Shown here: positions 25,433 through 34,032 of the stretch, one piece after another | Layout: the number at the start of each line of letters is the position of its first letter | How positions within the stretch are numbered: position 1 is the stretch's first letter | From: Polaribacter butkevichii | GTDB taxonomy: Bacteria > Bacteroidota > Bacteroidia > Flavobacteriales > Flavobacteriaceae | Direction of reading: 5' to 3' | DNA length: 64,000 bases | Assembly (NCBI RefSeq): GCF_038024105.1 | Contig: NZ_CP150661.1 | Span: forward strand, 2,809,001 to 2,873,000 | Notes under the pieces: generated by a model | Database searches by the model: none | Seen by the model: only the letters and a program-made list of their open reading frames with translations | Told to the model about the DNA's origin: nothing | Program-made: the position numbers and the translations under genes

Positions 25433-25855
25433 ATGAAAGACGTACATTCATATTGGGCATACCTTGTTTTAGCAATTTTAATTTTTGCAGTAGTTAATGC
25501 AGTAATTGGTTTAAAGCAAAAAAAAGAATTTACAGATAAAGATTTAAGACTAGGTTTGTTTACCTTAATAGTGTCTCATATACAATTATTAATTGGTTTA
25601 GGATGGTATTTTATGTCTCCTTGGTACAAAGCATTAAAAGCTAATGGTGGCGAAGTTATGGCAAATAAAGCAACTAGATTATTAGCTGTAGAACACCCTT
25701 TAATGATGCTTATTGCTATTGTATTTATAACAATAGGTTGGTCTAAACATAAAAAGCAAACAGAAGATGCAGCTAAATTTAAAACATTTGCAATTTTCTA
25801 CGGTATTGCTTTAATATTGATTCTTTCTAGAATCCCTTGGAGTAACTGGTTTTAA
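25433..25855 (+). CDS. Four-helix membrane protein (possibly cytochrome b-like)
   Basis: 140 residues with four hydrophobic spans near 7-27, 43-60, 86-103 and 118-134. Histidines occur in DVHSYW, VSHIQLL, AVEHPLM and SKHKK, and some could bind heme; this is inference. It is similar to proteins often labelled cytochrome B in flavobacteria. Inner membrane. Followed 44 bp later by plsC; the gap holds a small TTGC/GCAA hairpin. Confidence 0.7.
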   Translation: MKDVHSYWAYLVLAILIFAVVNAVIGLKQKKEFTDKDLRLGLFTLIVSHIQLLIGLGWYFMSPWYKALKANGGEVMANKATRLLAVEHPLMMLIAIVFITIGWSKHKKQTEDAAKFKTFAIFYGIALILILSRIPWSNWF

Positions 25856-25899
25856 TAACAAGCATCCTTGCATAAGCAAGCATCTATATTAGATTCAAA

Positions 25900-26628
25900 A
25901 TGAAAATTTTAAGCTACATATTATCACCAATTTTTATATTGGTGTTTTTTTTATCACTACTTATATTTCATCCATTACAATGGTTGGGGTTAAAATTATT
26001 TGGTTATAAAGGGCATCAGTTTGTAGTAGATTATATGAACTGGTTTTTATCTAAAACATTATTAATTTTAGGCGTAGTTGTTAAGGTAGATAATCAACAC
26101 AAACTACCAGAAGATTGCTCACTAATCTTTGTTTCTAACCATCAAAGTATGTTTGATATTTCACCAATTAGTTGGGCATTTAGAAAACATCAACCAAAAT
26201 TTGTCTCTAAAAAAGAACTCGGTAAAGGCATACCTAGTATCTCTTTTAACCTAAAACATGGTGGTGCAGCATTAATCGATAGAAAAGATTCAAAACAAGC
26301 CATTTCAGCCTTAATGGAGTTTGCAAAAAGAATTAAAAACAATAAATGGGGAGCCGTAATTTTTCCGGAAGGAACAAGAAGTAGAGATGGTAAGCCTAAG
26401 AAATTTGCCATAAATGGCTTAAAAGTCATCACTAAATTTAATAAAGAAGGTTATATTGTGCCAATAACAATAAATAATTCTTGGAAAATTTTTAAATACG
26501 GAAAATTTCCATTAGGTTTAGGTAGCCCAATTACATTTACTGTTCATCAACCATTAAAAATAAATTCATTACCTTTTAATGAATTATTAGAAAAAACCGA
26601 ATCAGTCATTAAAGACCACATAAAATAA
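25900..26628 (+). CDS. plsC: 1-acyl-sn-glycerol-3-phosphate acyltransferase
   Basis: 242 residues. It adds the second acyl chain to lysophosphatidic acid to give phosphatidic acid. An N-terminal membrane helix (residues 5-24) is followed by the catalytic NHQSMFD at 80-86 (NHx4D) and the substrate motif FPEGTRSRDG near 155. Inner-membrane enzyme. Four bp upstream of the acyl-ACP desaturase, which supports joint control of membrane lipid synthesis. Confidence 0.93.
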   Translation: MKILSYILSPIFILVFFLSLLIFHPLQWLGLKLFGYKGHQFVVDYMNWFLSKTLLILGVVVKVDNQHKLPEDCSLIFVSNHQSMFDISPISWAFRKHQPKFVSKKELGKGIPSISFNLKHGGAALIDRKDSKQAISALMEFAKRIKNNKWGAVIFPEGTRSRDGKPKKFAINGLKVITKFNKEGYIVPITINNSWKIFKYGKFPLGLGSPITFTVHQPLKINSLPFNELLEKTESVIKDHIK

Positions 26629-26632
26629 AGAT

Positions 26633-27616
26633 ATGTCTATACACAACGTAAGAAAAGAAGTGATGCTAACCTTAGAAAAAAGCATGCATACCTTTGTAGA
26701 TAAATATTTAATCCCTGCAGAAAAAATCTGGCAGCCAACAGACTTTTTGCCAAATTCTCAGAAAGACTCTTTTATATCAGAAGTAGAAGAAATTAGAGAA
26801 TTATCTAAAGAATTGCACGACGATTTTTGGATTGTTTTAGTAGGAGACACCATTACAGAAGAAGCATTACCAACCTACGAATCTTGGTTATTAGATTTAG
26901 ACGGAGTTTCTCAAGATCCAGACAATAGTTGGGCAAAATGGGTAAGAACTTGGACCGCAGAAGAAAACAGACATGGAGATGTTTTAAACAAATACTTGTA
27001 CTTATCTGGTCGTGTAAATATGCGTGAAGTAGAAATTTCTACACAACATTTAATTGCAGATGGTTTTGATATTGGTACTTCTACAGATCCATATAAAAAC
27101 TTTGTGTACACAAGTTTTCAAGAATTAGCAACCTATGTTTCTCACAACAACGTAGCTAAAATTGCACGTAAAAAAGGGCACAAAGCTTTGGCAAAAATGT
27201 CTAGAATTATTGCAGGAGACGAAATGCGTCATCACCAAGCATATACAGAATTCGTAAAAGAAATCTTTAAAATTGATCCTAGTGAAATGATGTTGGCTTT
27301 TCAGCACATGATGAAACATAAGATTGTAATGCCTGCAATGCATTTAAGAGAATCTTTTGAAGCAAAAGGAAGTTTGTTCGATGATTTTTCTATTGTAGCA
27401 CAAAGAGTTGGTGTTTACACCGGTTTCGATTATGTAGATATTTTAAGAAAATTAAATGAAGCTTGGGAAATCGATAAAATTACAAATCTTACGCCAGAAG
27501 CAGAAAAGGCAAGAGATTATTTAATGAAATTACCAGATAGAATGTACAGAATTACAGAAAGAATTGTAGTTCCTCAAACAGATTTCAAATTCAAATGGAT
27601 GATGAATCCTAGTTAG
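26633..27616 (+). CDS. Acyl-ACP desaturase (soluble, di-iron)
   Basis: 327 residues of the plant-type stearoyl-ACP desaturase fold. It introduces a double bond into acyl-ACP chains with O2. The two iron-binding motifs are WTAEENRHGD near 110 and GDEMRHHQAY near 200 (EENRH and DEMRHH), both intact. Cytoplasmic, no transmembrane helix. Four bp after plsC, so both act in making unsaturated phospholipids, plausible for a cold-adapted marine bacterium. A GAAGCTATTTCC repeat begins two bases after its stop. Confidence 0.92.
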   Translation: MSIHNVRKEVMLTLEKSMHTFVDKYLIPAEKIWQPTDFLPNSQKDSFISEVEEIRELSKELHDDFWIVLVGDTITEEALPTYESWLLDLDGVSQDPDNSWAKWVRTWTAEENRHGDVLNKYLYLSGRVNMREVEISTQHLIADGFDIGTSTDPYKNFVYTSFQELATYVSHNNVAKIARKKGHKALAKMSRIIAGDEMRHHQAYTEFVKEIFKIDPSEMMLAFQHMMKHKIVMPAMHLRESFEAKGSLFDDFSIVAQRVGVYTGFDYVDILRKLNEAWEIDKITNLTPEAEKARDYLMKLPDRMYRITERIVVPQTDFKFKWMMNPS

Positions 27617-27618
27617 TA

Positions 27619-27748
27619 TTAGAAGCTATTTCCTGCTTTCCACTATATCTTTTTGTAAAAAACAAAAAGGATGTCGTTTCAAATGCGAAGCATTCAACGA
27701 TTCAAAAAAATAGTAAAGCAGAGTTAATCAGGGCTAGACTTGTTTGCA
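27619..27748 (+). repeat. Dispersed repeat, GAAGCTATTTCC family, directly after the desaturase stop
   Basis: Starts TTAGAAGCTATTTCC, contains a hairpin CTTTTTG/CAAAAAG that shares its core TATATCTTTTTG...CAAAAAGGATGTC with the GGGCGTTAC family, and ends CAGGGCTAGACTTGTTTGC. A second copy, on the minus strand, overlaps the holB stop at 36513-36616. Both are sense with respect to the gene they follow. Confidence 0.75.
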
Positions 27749-27764
27749 AACTTATATATAATTT

Positions 27765-27802
27765 AAAAAGACCTTTTTGTTTAAATACAGAAAGGTCTTT
27801 TT
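27765..27802. terminator. Bidirectional terminator between desaturase (+) and nitrilase (-)
   Basis: AAAAAGACCTTT pairs with AAAGGTCTTTTT around a 14-base loop, with A- and T-runs at both sides. It suits both convergent genes. Confidence 0.85.
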
Positions 27803-27816
27803 ATGTTGTAGAAACA

Positions 27817-28623
27817 TTAAAAATCAATTTTAAAAGTATCCAAATCATTTAAAAAACCAAGTTTTTTTCTAATTGCATCTTGCTTGGTTTTCACCAAAGT
27901 AGTGGTAACAATTCCAATTTCATTACTTTCTAATTGAGAAAGCTCATCACCCAAAAAATCCAAGACTAAAGAGTTTCCAGAGTAATCATAATTATTAGCA
28001 TCCTTTCCGGTTCTATTAACGCCAATTACATAACACATATTTTCTATGGAGCGTGCTTTTAAAAGTGTTTCCCAAGCTTTAATTCTAATTATAGGCCAAT
28101 TTGCCATAAAAATTAAAAGATCGTAATTTTCAGTGTTTCTAGCCCAAACAGGAAAACGCAAATCATAACAAATTAACGGACAAATTTTCCATCCTTTATA
28201 ATTTACAATTAGTTTTTCAGCACCAGAAGTATACACTTTATCTTCACCTGCCAAGGTAAAAGAATGTCGTTTGTCATACGTTTCTATTTTACCAGAAGGA
28301 TGTACAAAAACCAAACGATTGTAATATTTTTTGTCACCTTTAGCGCAGTCGAAAGGTCTTTCGTATATCACCAAGCTACCACAAATTGCAAAAGCATTTT
28401 CTGTTGCCATTTTTTGCATCCAAGAAACCGAAGTTCCATTCATTTCTTCTGCAACTTTTTCTGGGTTCATGGTAAAACCAGAAGTAAACATTTCTGGTAA
28501 AACAACAAGATTGGTGTTTTTAGAAAGCATATTAATTTTCTCTTCAAAAAAAGCCAAATTTTTTGCAGGATTTTCCCAAACTAAATCTGCCTGAATACCA
28601 ACAATGTTCAATTCGTTTTGCAT
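27817..28623 (-). CDS. Nitrilase-superfamily amidase (omega-amidase/YafV-like) carrying an in-frame repeat insert
   Basis: 268 residues. The Glu-Lys-Cys triad is present: LVVLPEMFTSGF, TYDKRHSF, and CPLICYDLRFP. It matches the YafV/omega-amidase group, which hydrolyses alpha-ketoglutaramate or related amides as metabolite repair; the substrate is inferred. Where relatives go straight from the GSL strand to KYYNR, this protein has ERPFDCAKGDKKYYNR. The extra residues are coded by CCTTTAGCGCAGTCGAAAGG-type repeat DNA (28333-28363). Cytoplasmic. TATTTTTG box 32 bp upstream. Confidence 0.9.
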   Translation of the reverse strand: MQNELNIVGIQADLVWENPAKNLAFFEEKINMLSKNTNLVVLPEMFTSGFTMNPEKVAEEMNGTSVSWMQKMATENAFAICGSLVIYERPFDCAKGDKKYYNRLVFVHPSGKIETYDKRHSFTLAGEDKVYTSGAEKLIVNYKGWKICPLICYDLRFPVWARNTENYDLLIFMANWPIIRIKAWETLLKARSIENMCYVIGVNRTGKDANNYDYSGNSLVLDFLGDELSQLESNEIGIVTTTLVKTKQDAIRKKLGFLNDLDTFKIDF

Positions 28624-28655
28624 TTTTTATTTTTAAAATTAAAAATTAGATTACT

Positions 28656-28663
28656 CAAAAATA
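28656..28663 (-). promoter_or_regulatory. Bacteroidetes -7 box TATTTTTG upstream of the nitrilase gene
   Basis: Exact TAnnTTTG on the minus strand, 32 bases before the ATG at 28623. Confidence 0.55.
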
Positions 28664-28696
28664 GGATAAAAATTGTAATTTGGTATTTAATATAAA

Positions 28697-28760
28697 CCTC
28701 TCGACTCCGTTCGAGGAGACAAGTTCTCCTAAATGTCTGGTCGAGCGCAGTCGAGACCTA
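28697..28760. repeat. CTCGACTCCGTTCGAGG / GGTCGAGCGCAGTCGAGACC repeat pair
   Basis: Two adjacent hairpin-forming elements: CTCGACTCCGTTCGAG (28698-28713) and GGTCGAGCGCAGTCGAGACC (28739-28758). The second shares the 11-mer AGCGCAGTCGA with the insert in the nitrilase gene at 28342-28352. It ends 9 bp before the AddB-like start and creates a false upstream start at 28733. Confidence 0.75.
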
Positions 28761-28768
28761 TTTTAACT

Positions 28769-31507
28769 ATGCAATCTTTTATTTCTGATACTATAGAAAA
28801 CATTTTAAAAAGCACAAAATCTTTTCAAGATGTGGTATTTATACTTCCATCTCAAAGAGCAAAAGTGTTTGTAAAGCAAACCTTTAAAGATAAAATTACG
28901 GTTGGTTTTTTACCAGAAATAATTAATGTAGAGCAATTTATAAATAAGGTTTCAGGTATAGAAAAGGCAGATAGCATTCAATTATTATTTCATTTTTATA
29001 CCATTTATAAAGGGTTAGAGAAAGAACCTGTAACTTTTGATGTTTTTGCTTCTTGGGCATTTACTGTTATTCAAGATTTTAACGAGATAGATCAGCATTT
29101 AATAGAAACTAAAAAGATTTTTATTTACTTAAGAGACATTCAGCGTTTAAAAAAATGGTCTGTAGACGGTGAGTTTACAGAAACCGAGTTAATGAAAGAT
29201 CATTATTCGTTTTTAGAGAAATTAAATGTGTATTACGATGCTTTTTATCAATTTTTAAAAGAAAAAAAGATAGGATACCAAGGTTTAATTTATAGAGAAT
29301 CTTGCGATAAAATTGATGAGTTTTTAGAAAAAAATTCAACAAAAAAATTCTTTATTATTGGTTTTAATGCCTTAAACACTGCCGAAGAATTATTGTTTCA
29401 GAAAGTTTTAGAAAGTGGTAATTCGGAAATTTATTGGGATATTGATGAAACCTTTTTCAAATCAAATCATCAAGCCGGAAAATTCATCAGAAGGTATAAA
29501 AAACAATGGAAATATTACGAGAAAAACGAAATACAAACTTTAGGTACAACATTTTCAGAGCCTAAAAAAATAGAAGTAATTGGGGCATCTAAAAACACGA
29601 CTCAAATAAAATATGCAGGAGAAATTTTAGAAAAAATTACTGATTTTAAAAATACAGCTTTGGTTTTAGCAGATGAAACTTTGTTGCCAATAACGTTAAA
29701 TTCTTTGCCTAAAAACATCAATGCAATTAATATTACCATGGGATACCCTTTAAAAGATGTGCCCACAACCAACTTGTTGTTTTCTGTATTTCAGCTATTT
29801 ATTTCTCAAGAAAAATTGCAAAAAGCAGTTGTAAATGAATTTTATTATAAGGATGTAATTCGGTTTTTAAAACATCAATCTATTTATAAAATAATACCAG
29901 ATATAGATGCTTTTTCAGACAATATTGCCAAACATAACCAAACGTTTATTAAACAAAAAGACATCTATAAATTATTAGAAAATATAGATGCAGCGTTAAA
30001 AGAAGCGCTTATTTCAATTTTTAACGCGTATGCTTCTGTAGATGAATTTATAGATCGGGTTTTAAACTTAATCAATCTTTTAAAAGAAGATGTAAGTGAT
30101 TTAGAAAAAGAATATTTGTTTCGTTTTTACACCACCTTTACGCAATTAAAAACCTTGCAAAATGAGTTTAAATACTTCCCAGATTTAAAAACATTAGCCC
30201 TCTTTTTTAGACAATTAATTTCTTCGGAAAGTTTATCGTTTCAAGGAGAACCTTTAAGAGGTTTACAGTTAATGGGAATGTTAGAAACCCGTGTTTTAGA
30301 TTTCGAAAACATTATTTTAATTTCTACTAACGAAGGAGTTTTACCAGCAAGTAGTCAACAAAATTCTTTTATTCCTTTTGATGTTAAAGTAGAGTTTGGT
30401 TTGCCAACTTACAGAGAAAAAGATGCTATTTTTTCGTATCACTTTTTTAGATTGATGCAGAGAGCCAAAAATGTGTTTATCATTTATAATACAGAACACG
30501 ATGTTTTAGGAAGTGGAGAGAAAAGCCGTTTTGTTACGCAATTAGAAATGATGCGAACAGACGTTATTCAGAAAACGGTTGCTCCAAAAGTACTGAATCA
30601 AAAAGTGGAGTTAAAAGAAATTAAAAAAGATAAAACTGTTTTAGATAAGTTACAAGAATTGGCTGTAAAAGGAATTTCTCCGTCTGCATTAACCAATTAT
30701 TTATACAACCCAATTTCGTTTTACAAACAGAAAATAATTAAATTAAAAGAGTTTGAAGATGTAGAAGAAACCGTTGCTTATAACACCTTAGGTACTGTTG
30801 TTCATGAAACATTAGATGAACTATACACACCGTTTGTAGGTAAGTTTTTACAAGTAGAAGATATTGATTCGATGGGCAAAAAATCGAAAGATTTGGTGGT
30901 GAAACATTTTAAAGAAGCCTTTAAAAACGGAGATATATCTACAGGTAGAAACCGTTTGATTTTTGAAGTAGCCAACCGATTTGTTAATAATTTTTTATCA
31001 CAAGAAAAAGAATTATTAAAAGATAAAAACAATCAATTAAAGATTCTGGCAACCGAAGAAAATTTATCTGCAGACATAGAAATAGAAGGTATTGAATATC
31101 CTATAAAAATACATGGTCAGGTAGATAGAGTAGATGAATTAAATGGTGTGTTACGTATTACAGATTATAAAACAGGTATGGTAAGTAGTGCCGATTTACG
31201 TGTTGTAGAATTTGATAAATTAAGAGAAAAAGAGCAGCACAAAGCCATACAGGTATTGTTGTACGCTTATTTATATACTAAAAGTAAAAAGTACGATTTT
31301 AAGCAACCTTTAGAAGGCGGAATTTATTCTTTTAAAAACCTAAATAGTGGATTTTTATCTGTCAATTTTTCATCAAATTATAGAAAACCAGACGTTGAAA
31401 TAACGGAAGAAAAGTTAGAAGAGTTTATGGTAGAAATAAAAACCTACATCAAAGAAATGTATACCCTTGATGTAGATTTTATTGAACCAGCAGATTTAAA
31501 ATACTAG
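28769..31507 (+). CDS. AddB-like PD-(D/E)XK nuclease family protein
   Basis: 912 residues from ATG 28769 (MQSFISDTIENILKS). An in-frame start at 28733 is rejected because it would translate repeat DNA. An N-terminal helicase-like region lacks a Walker A loop (FILPSQRAKVFVKQ), as in AddB proteins. The C-terminal RecB-type nuclease has VHETLDELY, GQVDRVDE and ITDYKTG (the D-x-K core). AddB partners with AddA in double-strand break processing; AddA is not adjacent. The stop is one base from the convergent universal stress protein stop. Confidence 0.85.
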   Translation: MQSFISDTIENILKSTKSFQDVVFILPSQRAKVFVKQTFKDKITVGFLPEIINVEQFINKVSGIEKADSIQLLFHFYTIYKGLEKEPVTFDVFASWAFTVIQDFNEIDQHLIETKKIFIYLRDIQRLKKWSVDGEFTETELMKDHYSFLEKLNVYYDAFYQFLKEKKIGYQGLIYRESCDKIDEFLEKNSTKKFFIIGFNALNTAEELLFQKVLESGNSEIYWDIDETFFKSNHQAGKFIRRYKKQWKYYEKNEIQTLGTTFSEPKKIEVIGASKNTTQIKYAGEILEKITDFKNTALVLADETLLPITLNSLPKNINAINITMGYPLKDVPTTNLLFSVFQLFISQEKLQKAVVNEFYYKDVIRFLKHQSIYKIIPDIDAFSDNIAKHNQTFIKQKDIYKLLENIDAALKEALISIFNAYASVDEFIDRVLNLINLLKEDVSDLEKEYLFRFYTTFTQLKTLQNEFKYFPDLKTLALFFRQLISSESLSFQGEPLRGLQLMGMLETRVLDFENIILISTNEGVLPASSQQNSFIPFDVKVEFGLPTYREKDAIFSYHFFRLMQRAKNVFIIYNTEHDVLGSGEKSRFVTQLEMMRTDVIQKTVAPKVLNQKVELKEIKKDKTVLDKLQELAVKGISPSALTNYLYNPISFYKQKIIKLKEFEDVEETVAYNTLGTVVHETLDELYTPFVGKFLQVEDIDSMGKKSKDLVVKHFKEAFKNGDISTGRNRLIFEVANRFVNNFLSQEKELLKDKNNQLKILATEENLSADIEIEGIEYPIKIHGQVDRVDELNGVLRITDYKTGMVSSADLRVVEFDKLREKEQHKAIQVLLYAYLYTKSKKYDFKQPLEGGIYSFKNLNSGFLSVNFSSNYRKPDVEITEEKLEEFMVEIKTYIKEMYTLDVDFIEPADLKY

Positions 31508-31508
31508 T

Positions 31509-32300
31509 TTATTTTCCTTTTAAAGTTAATAAAGGAATAGAGGTATAAAACTCTTTTTTAAGTACTGTATTTTTTTCCCATAATTTTTTAAAGAAACCTC
31601 TTTTACGTCTAAAAACACATAACATATCTGGGTTATGTGTTTTAAAATGCTCTAGAACACCTTGATACGTTGTGGCATTTTCTGTAGTTGTAAGTGTGGT
31701 TTGTAGTTCAATTAATCCTTTATCTAAAACTAAATCTTCATCTTTATAACCTACAGTTTTAACTAATAAAGAATTTATTTCTGGATTAAATTTTTCTGCC
31801 AAAGTAACCAAAGGATTTAAAGCCGTTTTACTTTTAATAATACCAGATTTAAATGCCAATAAAATAGATTTTATAGGTTTATAAACATAGCCTTCAGGAA
31901 TCGTTAAAACAGGTAAATCAGATTTTTTAACCAAGCTACCCGCTGTACTTCCTAGAAAAACACCATGTTTAATAGAATTACTTTTAGCTCCCACAATAAT
32001 TAAATCTACACCAATTTCATTATCTATAGCCTCAACACTTTCAAGAACTCCTCCTTTAGAAGAAATTAACTTTACATCTACATTTTTTCTATGAACAGCG
32101 CTTACCAATGTTTTTAGGTATAATTTTGTTTCACGCTCTATAATTGCCGTCATATTTACCATACTACCTGCTTTAGATTTTGCTTTATATGCCCTAAAAA
32201 CTAATACGTTTGCATTTATTTCTTCTGCAAAATCAATGGCATATTGTAAAGTGGTAATTGCTTTTTCTGTAGATCCGATTGGGACTAAAATATTTTTCAT
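31509..32300 (-). CDS. Universal stress protein, two tandem UspA domains
   Basis: 263 residues. First UspA domain at 1-140, starting MKNILVPIGSTEKAITTLQY and ending in the nucleotide-binding-type GAKSNSIKHGVFLGSTAGSL motif (G-2x-G-9x-G-like) then PVLTIPE. The second half (from IKSILLAFKSG) is more divergent and lacks the glycine motif. Tandem USPs of this kind are common in flavobacteria and respond to stress or starvation; the exact role is unknown. Cytoplasmic. TAACTTTG box 19 bp upstream. Confidence 0.88.
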   Translation of the reverse strand: MKNILVPIGSTEKAITTLQYAIDFAEEINANVLVFRAYKAKSKAGSMVNMTAIIERETKLYLKTLVSAVHRKNVDVKLISSKGGVLESVEAIDNEIGVDLIIVGAKSNSIKHGVFLGSTAGSLVKKSDLPVLTIPEGYVYKPIKSILLAFKSGIIKSKTALNPLVTLAEKFNPEINSLLVKTVGYKDEDLVLDKGLIELQTTLTTTENATTYQGVLEHFKTHNPDMLCVFRRKRGFFKKLWEKNTVLKKEFYTSIPLLTLKGK

Positions 32301-32319
32301 AATGCTGTATTTAAAGATG

Positions 32320-32327
32320 CAAAGTTA
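32320..32327 (-). promoter_or_regulatory. Bacteroidetes -7 box TAACTTTG upstream of the universal stress protein
   Basis: Exact TAnnTTTG on the minus strand, 19 bases before the ATG at 32300. Confidence 0.55.
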
Positions 32328-32339
32328 CATTTTTTTTTT

Positions 32340-32400
32340 GGGCGTTACTACAAGGTACTAGCTTTGGGTTTTAAGTACTTGTTTGTATTGCGCTGTAAGC
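32340..32400 (+). repeat. Partial GGGCGTTAC-family repeat
   Basis: GGGCGTTAC at 32340-32348 is followed by CTACAAGGTACTAG and related sequence, but the central hairpin and right arm are not recognisable. A decayed or truncated member of the family seen at 12283 and 42825. Confidence 0.45.
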
Positions 32401-32455
32401 ATGTAATTTATCTGGAGTGTATTAGAAAGGCTGTAATCTTTAACGCAAATCTAGT

Positions 32456-32463
32456 TACATTTG
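32456..32463 (+). promoter_or_regulatory. Bacteroidetes -7 box TACATTTG upstream of the MATE gene
   Basis: Exact TAnnTTTG ending 12 bases before the ATG at 32476. Its TTG (32461-32463) would be an apparent upstream start codon; the box explains it away and implies a leader of only a few bases. Confidence 0.55.
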
Positions 32464-32475
32464 CAAAATCTAGAT

Positions 32476-33810
32476 ATGAAAACAAACATCAGTTTTAAAA
32501 ACATAAATAAATTAGCAATTCCTGCTTTAATTGCTGGGGTTGCAGAGCCTTTATTATCTATTACAGATACTGCCATTATTGGTAATATTAATGAAAATGC
32601 AACCGAAAGTTTAGCGGCCGTAGGAATTGTAGGTGCATTTATTTCGATGTTAATTTGGGTTTTTGGGCAAATTAGAAGCGCCATTTCTTCAATTATTTCT
32701 CAATATGTTGGTGCCAATAAATTAGATGAAGTAAAAGATTTACCTGCACAAGCCATTGCTATAGTTGTATTAGGCAGTGTATTTGTTTTAGCAATTTCTT
32801 ATCCGTTTGCAAAACAAATTTTTCAATTTTATAATGCATCAGATATTGTTTTAGAGTATTGTATTACTTATTTTAAAATAAGAATTTTTGGTTTTCCATT
32901 TTCGCTTTTTGTGTTTGCTGTTTTCGGTATTTTTAGAGGTTTGCAAAACACCTATTATCCAATGATAATTGCCATAATAGGAGCCTTGTTAAATGTGTTT
33001 TTAGATATTATTTTGGTTTACGGAGTAGAAGGTTACATACCAGCAATGCAAATAGAAGGTGCTGCTTATGCAAGTATTATTGCGCAAGTTGTAATGGCAA
33101 TTATTGCATTGGTTTTGTTGATGAAAAAAACGCCTATTTCATTAAAATTAAAACTACCTTTTCATAAAGAAGTTCCTCGTTTGTTGGGGATGATTGGTAA
33201 CCTTTTTATTAGAACCATTGCTTTAAATGCAGCTTTGTACTTTGCAACTTCTTATGCTACAGATTACGGAAAAGAATACATTGCTGCGTATACTATTGGT
33301 ATTAATATTTGGTTGTTGGGTGCTTTTATGATTGATGGATATTCGAGTGCAGGCAACATTTTATCGGGTAAACTTTTAGGGGCAAAATCTTATAAATTAT
33401 TGTTAGAATTAAGTAACAAGCTTTTTAAATATGGTTTAATAATGGGCGTAATTATTGCTTTAGTAGGTTTTGTTTTTTATGATTTTATCGGACAAATTTT
33501 CACGAAAGAAATAGCTGTTTTAGAACAGTTTTATAATGTTTTTTGGATTATTTTATTAATGCAACCTATAAACGCAGTTACTTTTATTTTTGACGGAATG
33601 TTTAAAGGAATGGGAGAAATGAAATATTTAAGAAACCTACTTATTCTAGCTACCAGTTTGGTTTTTATTCCCACTTTATTGATTTTTGATTATTACGATT
33701 TTAAATTAACTGCCATCTGGATTGCCTTTACCCTTTGGATGGTTGCAAGAGGATTGCCATTAATTATTAAGTTTAGAAGTAAGTTTTTACCACTTGCGGA
33801 ACATGATTAG
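32476..33810 (+). CDS. MATE family efflux transporter
   Basis: 444 residues with about twelve transmembrane segments in two MatE halves. N terminus MKTNISFKNINKLAIPALI and then SITDTAIIGN is typical of the DinF-like MATE group. These inner-membrane pumps export cationic drugs or metabolites using Na+ or H+; the substrate is unknown. ATG 32476 is chosen over TTG 32461 because the latter is part of the -7 box. A pair of palindromic repeats begins 8 bp after its stop. Confidence 0.9.
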   Translation: MKTNISFKNINKLAIPALIAGVAEPLLSITDTAIIGNINENATESLAAVGIVGAFISMLIWVFGQIRSAISSIISQYVGANKLDEVKDLPAQAIAIVVLGSVFVLAISYPFAKQIFQFYNASDIVLEYCITYFKIRIFGFPFSLFVFAVFGIFRGLQNTYYPMIIAIIGALLNVFLDIILVYGVEGYIPAMQIEGAAYASIIAQVVMAIIALVLLMKKTPISLKLKLPFHKEVPRLLGMIGNLFIRTIALNAALYFATSYATDYGKEYIAAYTIGINIWLLGAFMIDGYSSAGNILSGKLLGAKSYKLLLELSNKLFKYGLIMGVIIALVGFVFYDFIGQIFTKEIAVLEQFYNVFWIILLMQPINAVTFIFDGMFKGMGEMKYLRNLLILATSLVFIPTLLIFDYYDFKLTAIWIAFTLWMVARGLPLIIKFRSKFLPLAEHD

Positions 33811-33818
33811 TTTGCGTT

Positions 33819-33992
33819 GTCATTGCGAGGAAGGAAGCAATCTTTTAAATTAACACTCTAAATAAACAGATTACTTCGTCCTATCGTCCTCGTAATGACA
33901 GTATGTTTGTCATTGCTAGGAACGAAGCAATCTCATTAAATATTATACTTTTATTTTTCTCAATCGACTAAAAAGTCTCATTTCGAAATGAC
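33819..33992. repeat. Two adjacent hairpin repeats after the MATE gene
   Basis: First: GTCATTGCGAGGAAGGAAGC (33819) to the complementary CGTCCTCGTAATGAC (ends 33899). Second: GTCATTGCTAGGAACGAAGC (33909) joined to a right half TCATTTCGAAATGAC (ends 33992) that belongs to the GTCATTCCGA family. The second is therefore a hybrid of two families. Same families as at 184, 9550 and 49195. Confidence 0.75.
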
Positions 33993-34032
33993 ATTAAGAA
34001 TTAAACCTTAACTTTACTAAAAATACAATCAT

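Noticed and set aside
28733..28768. Upstream in-frame start for the AddB-like gene
   Set aside because: The 12 extra residues would be translated from the CGAGCGCAGTCGAG repeat; ATG 28769 gives the natural N terminus.
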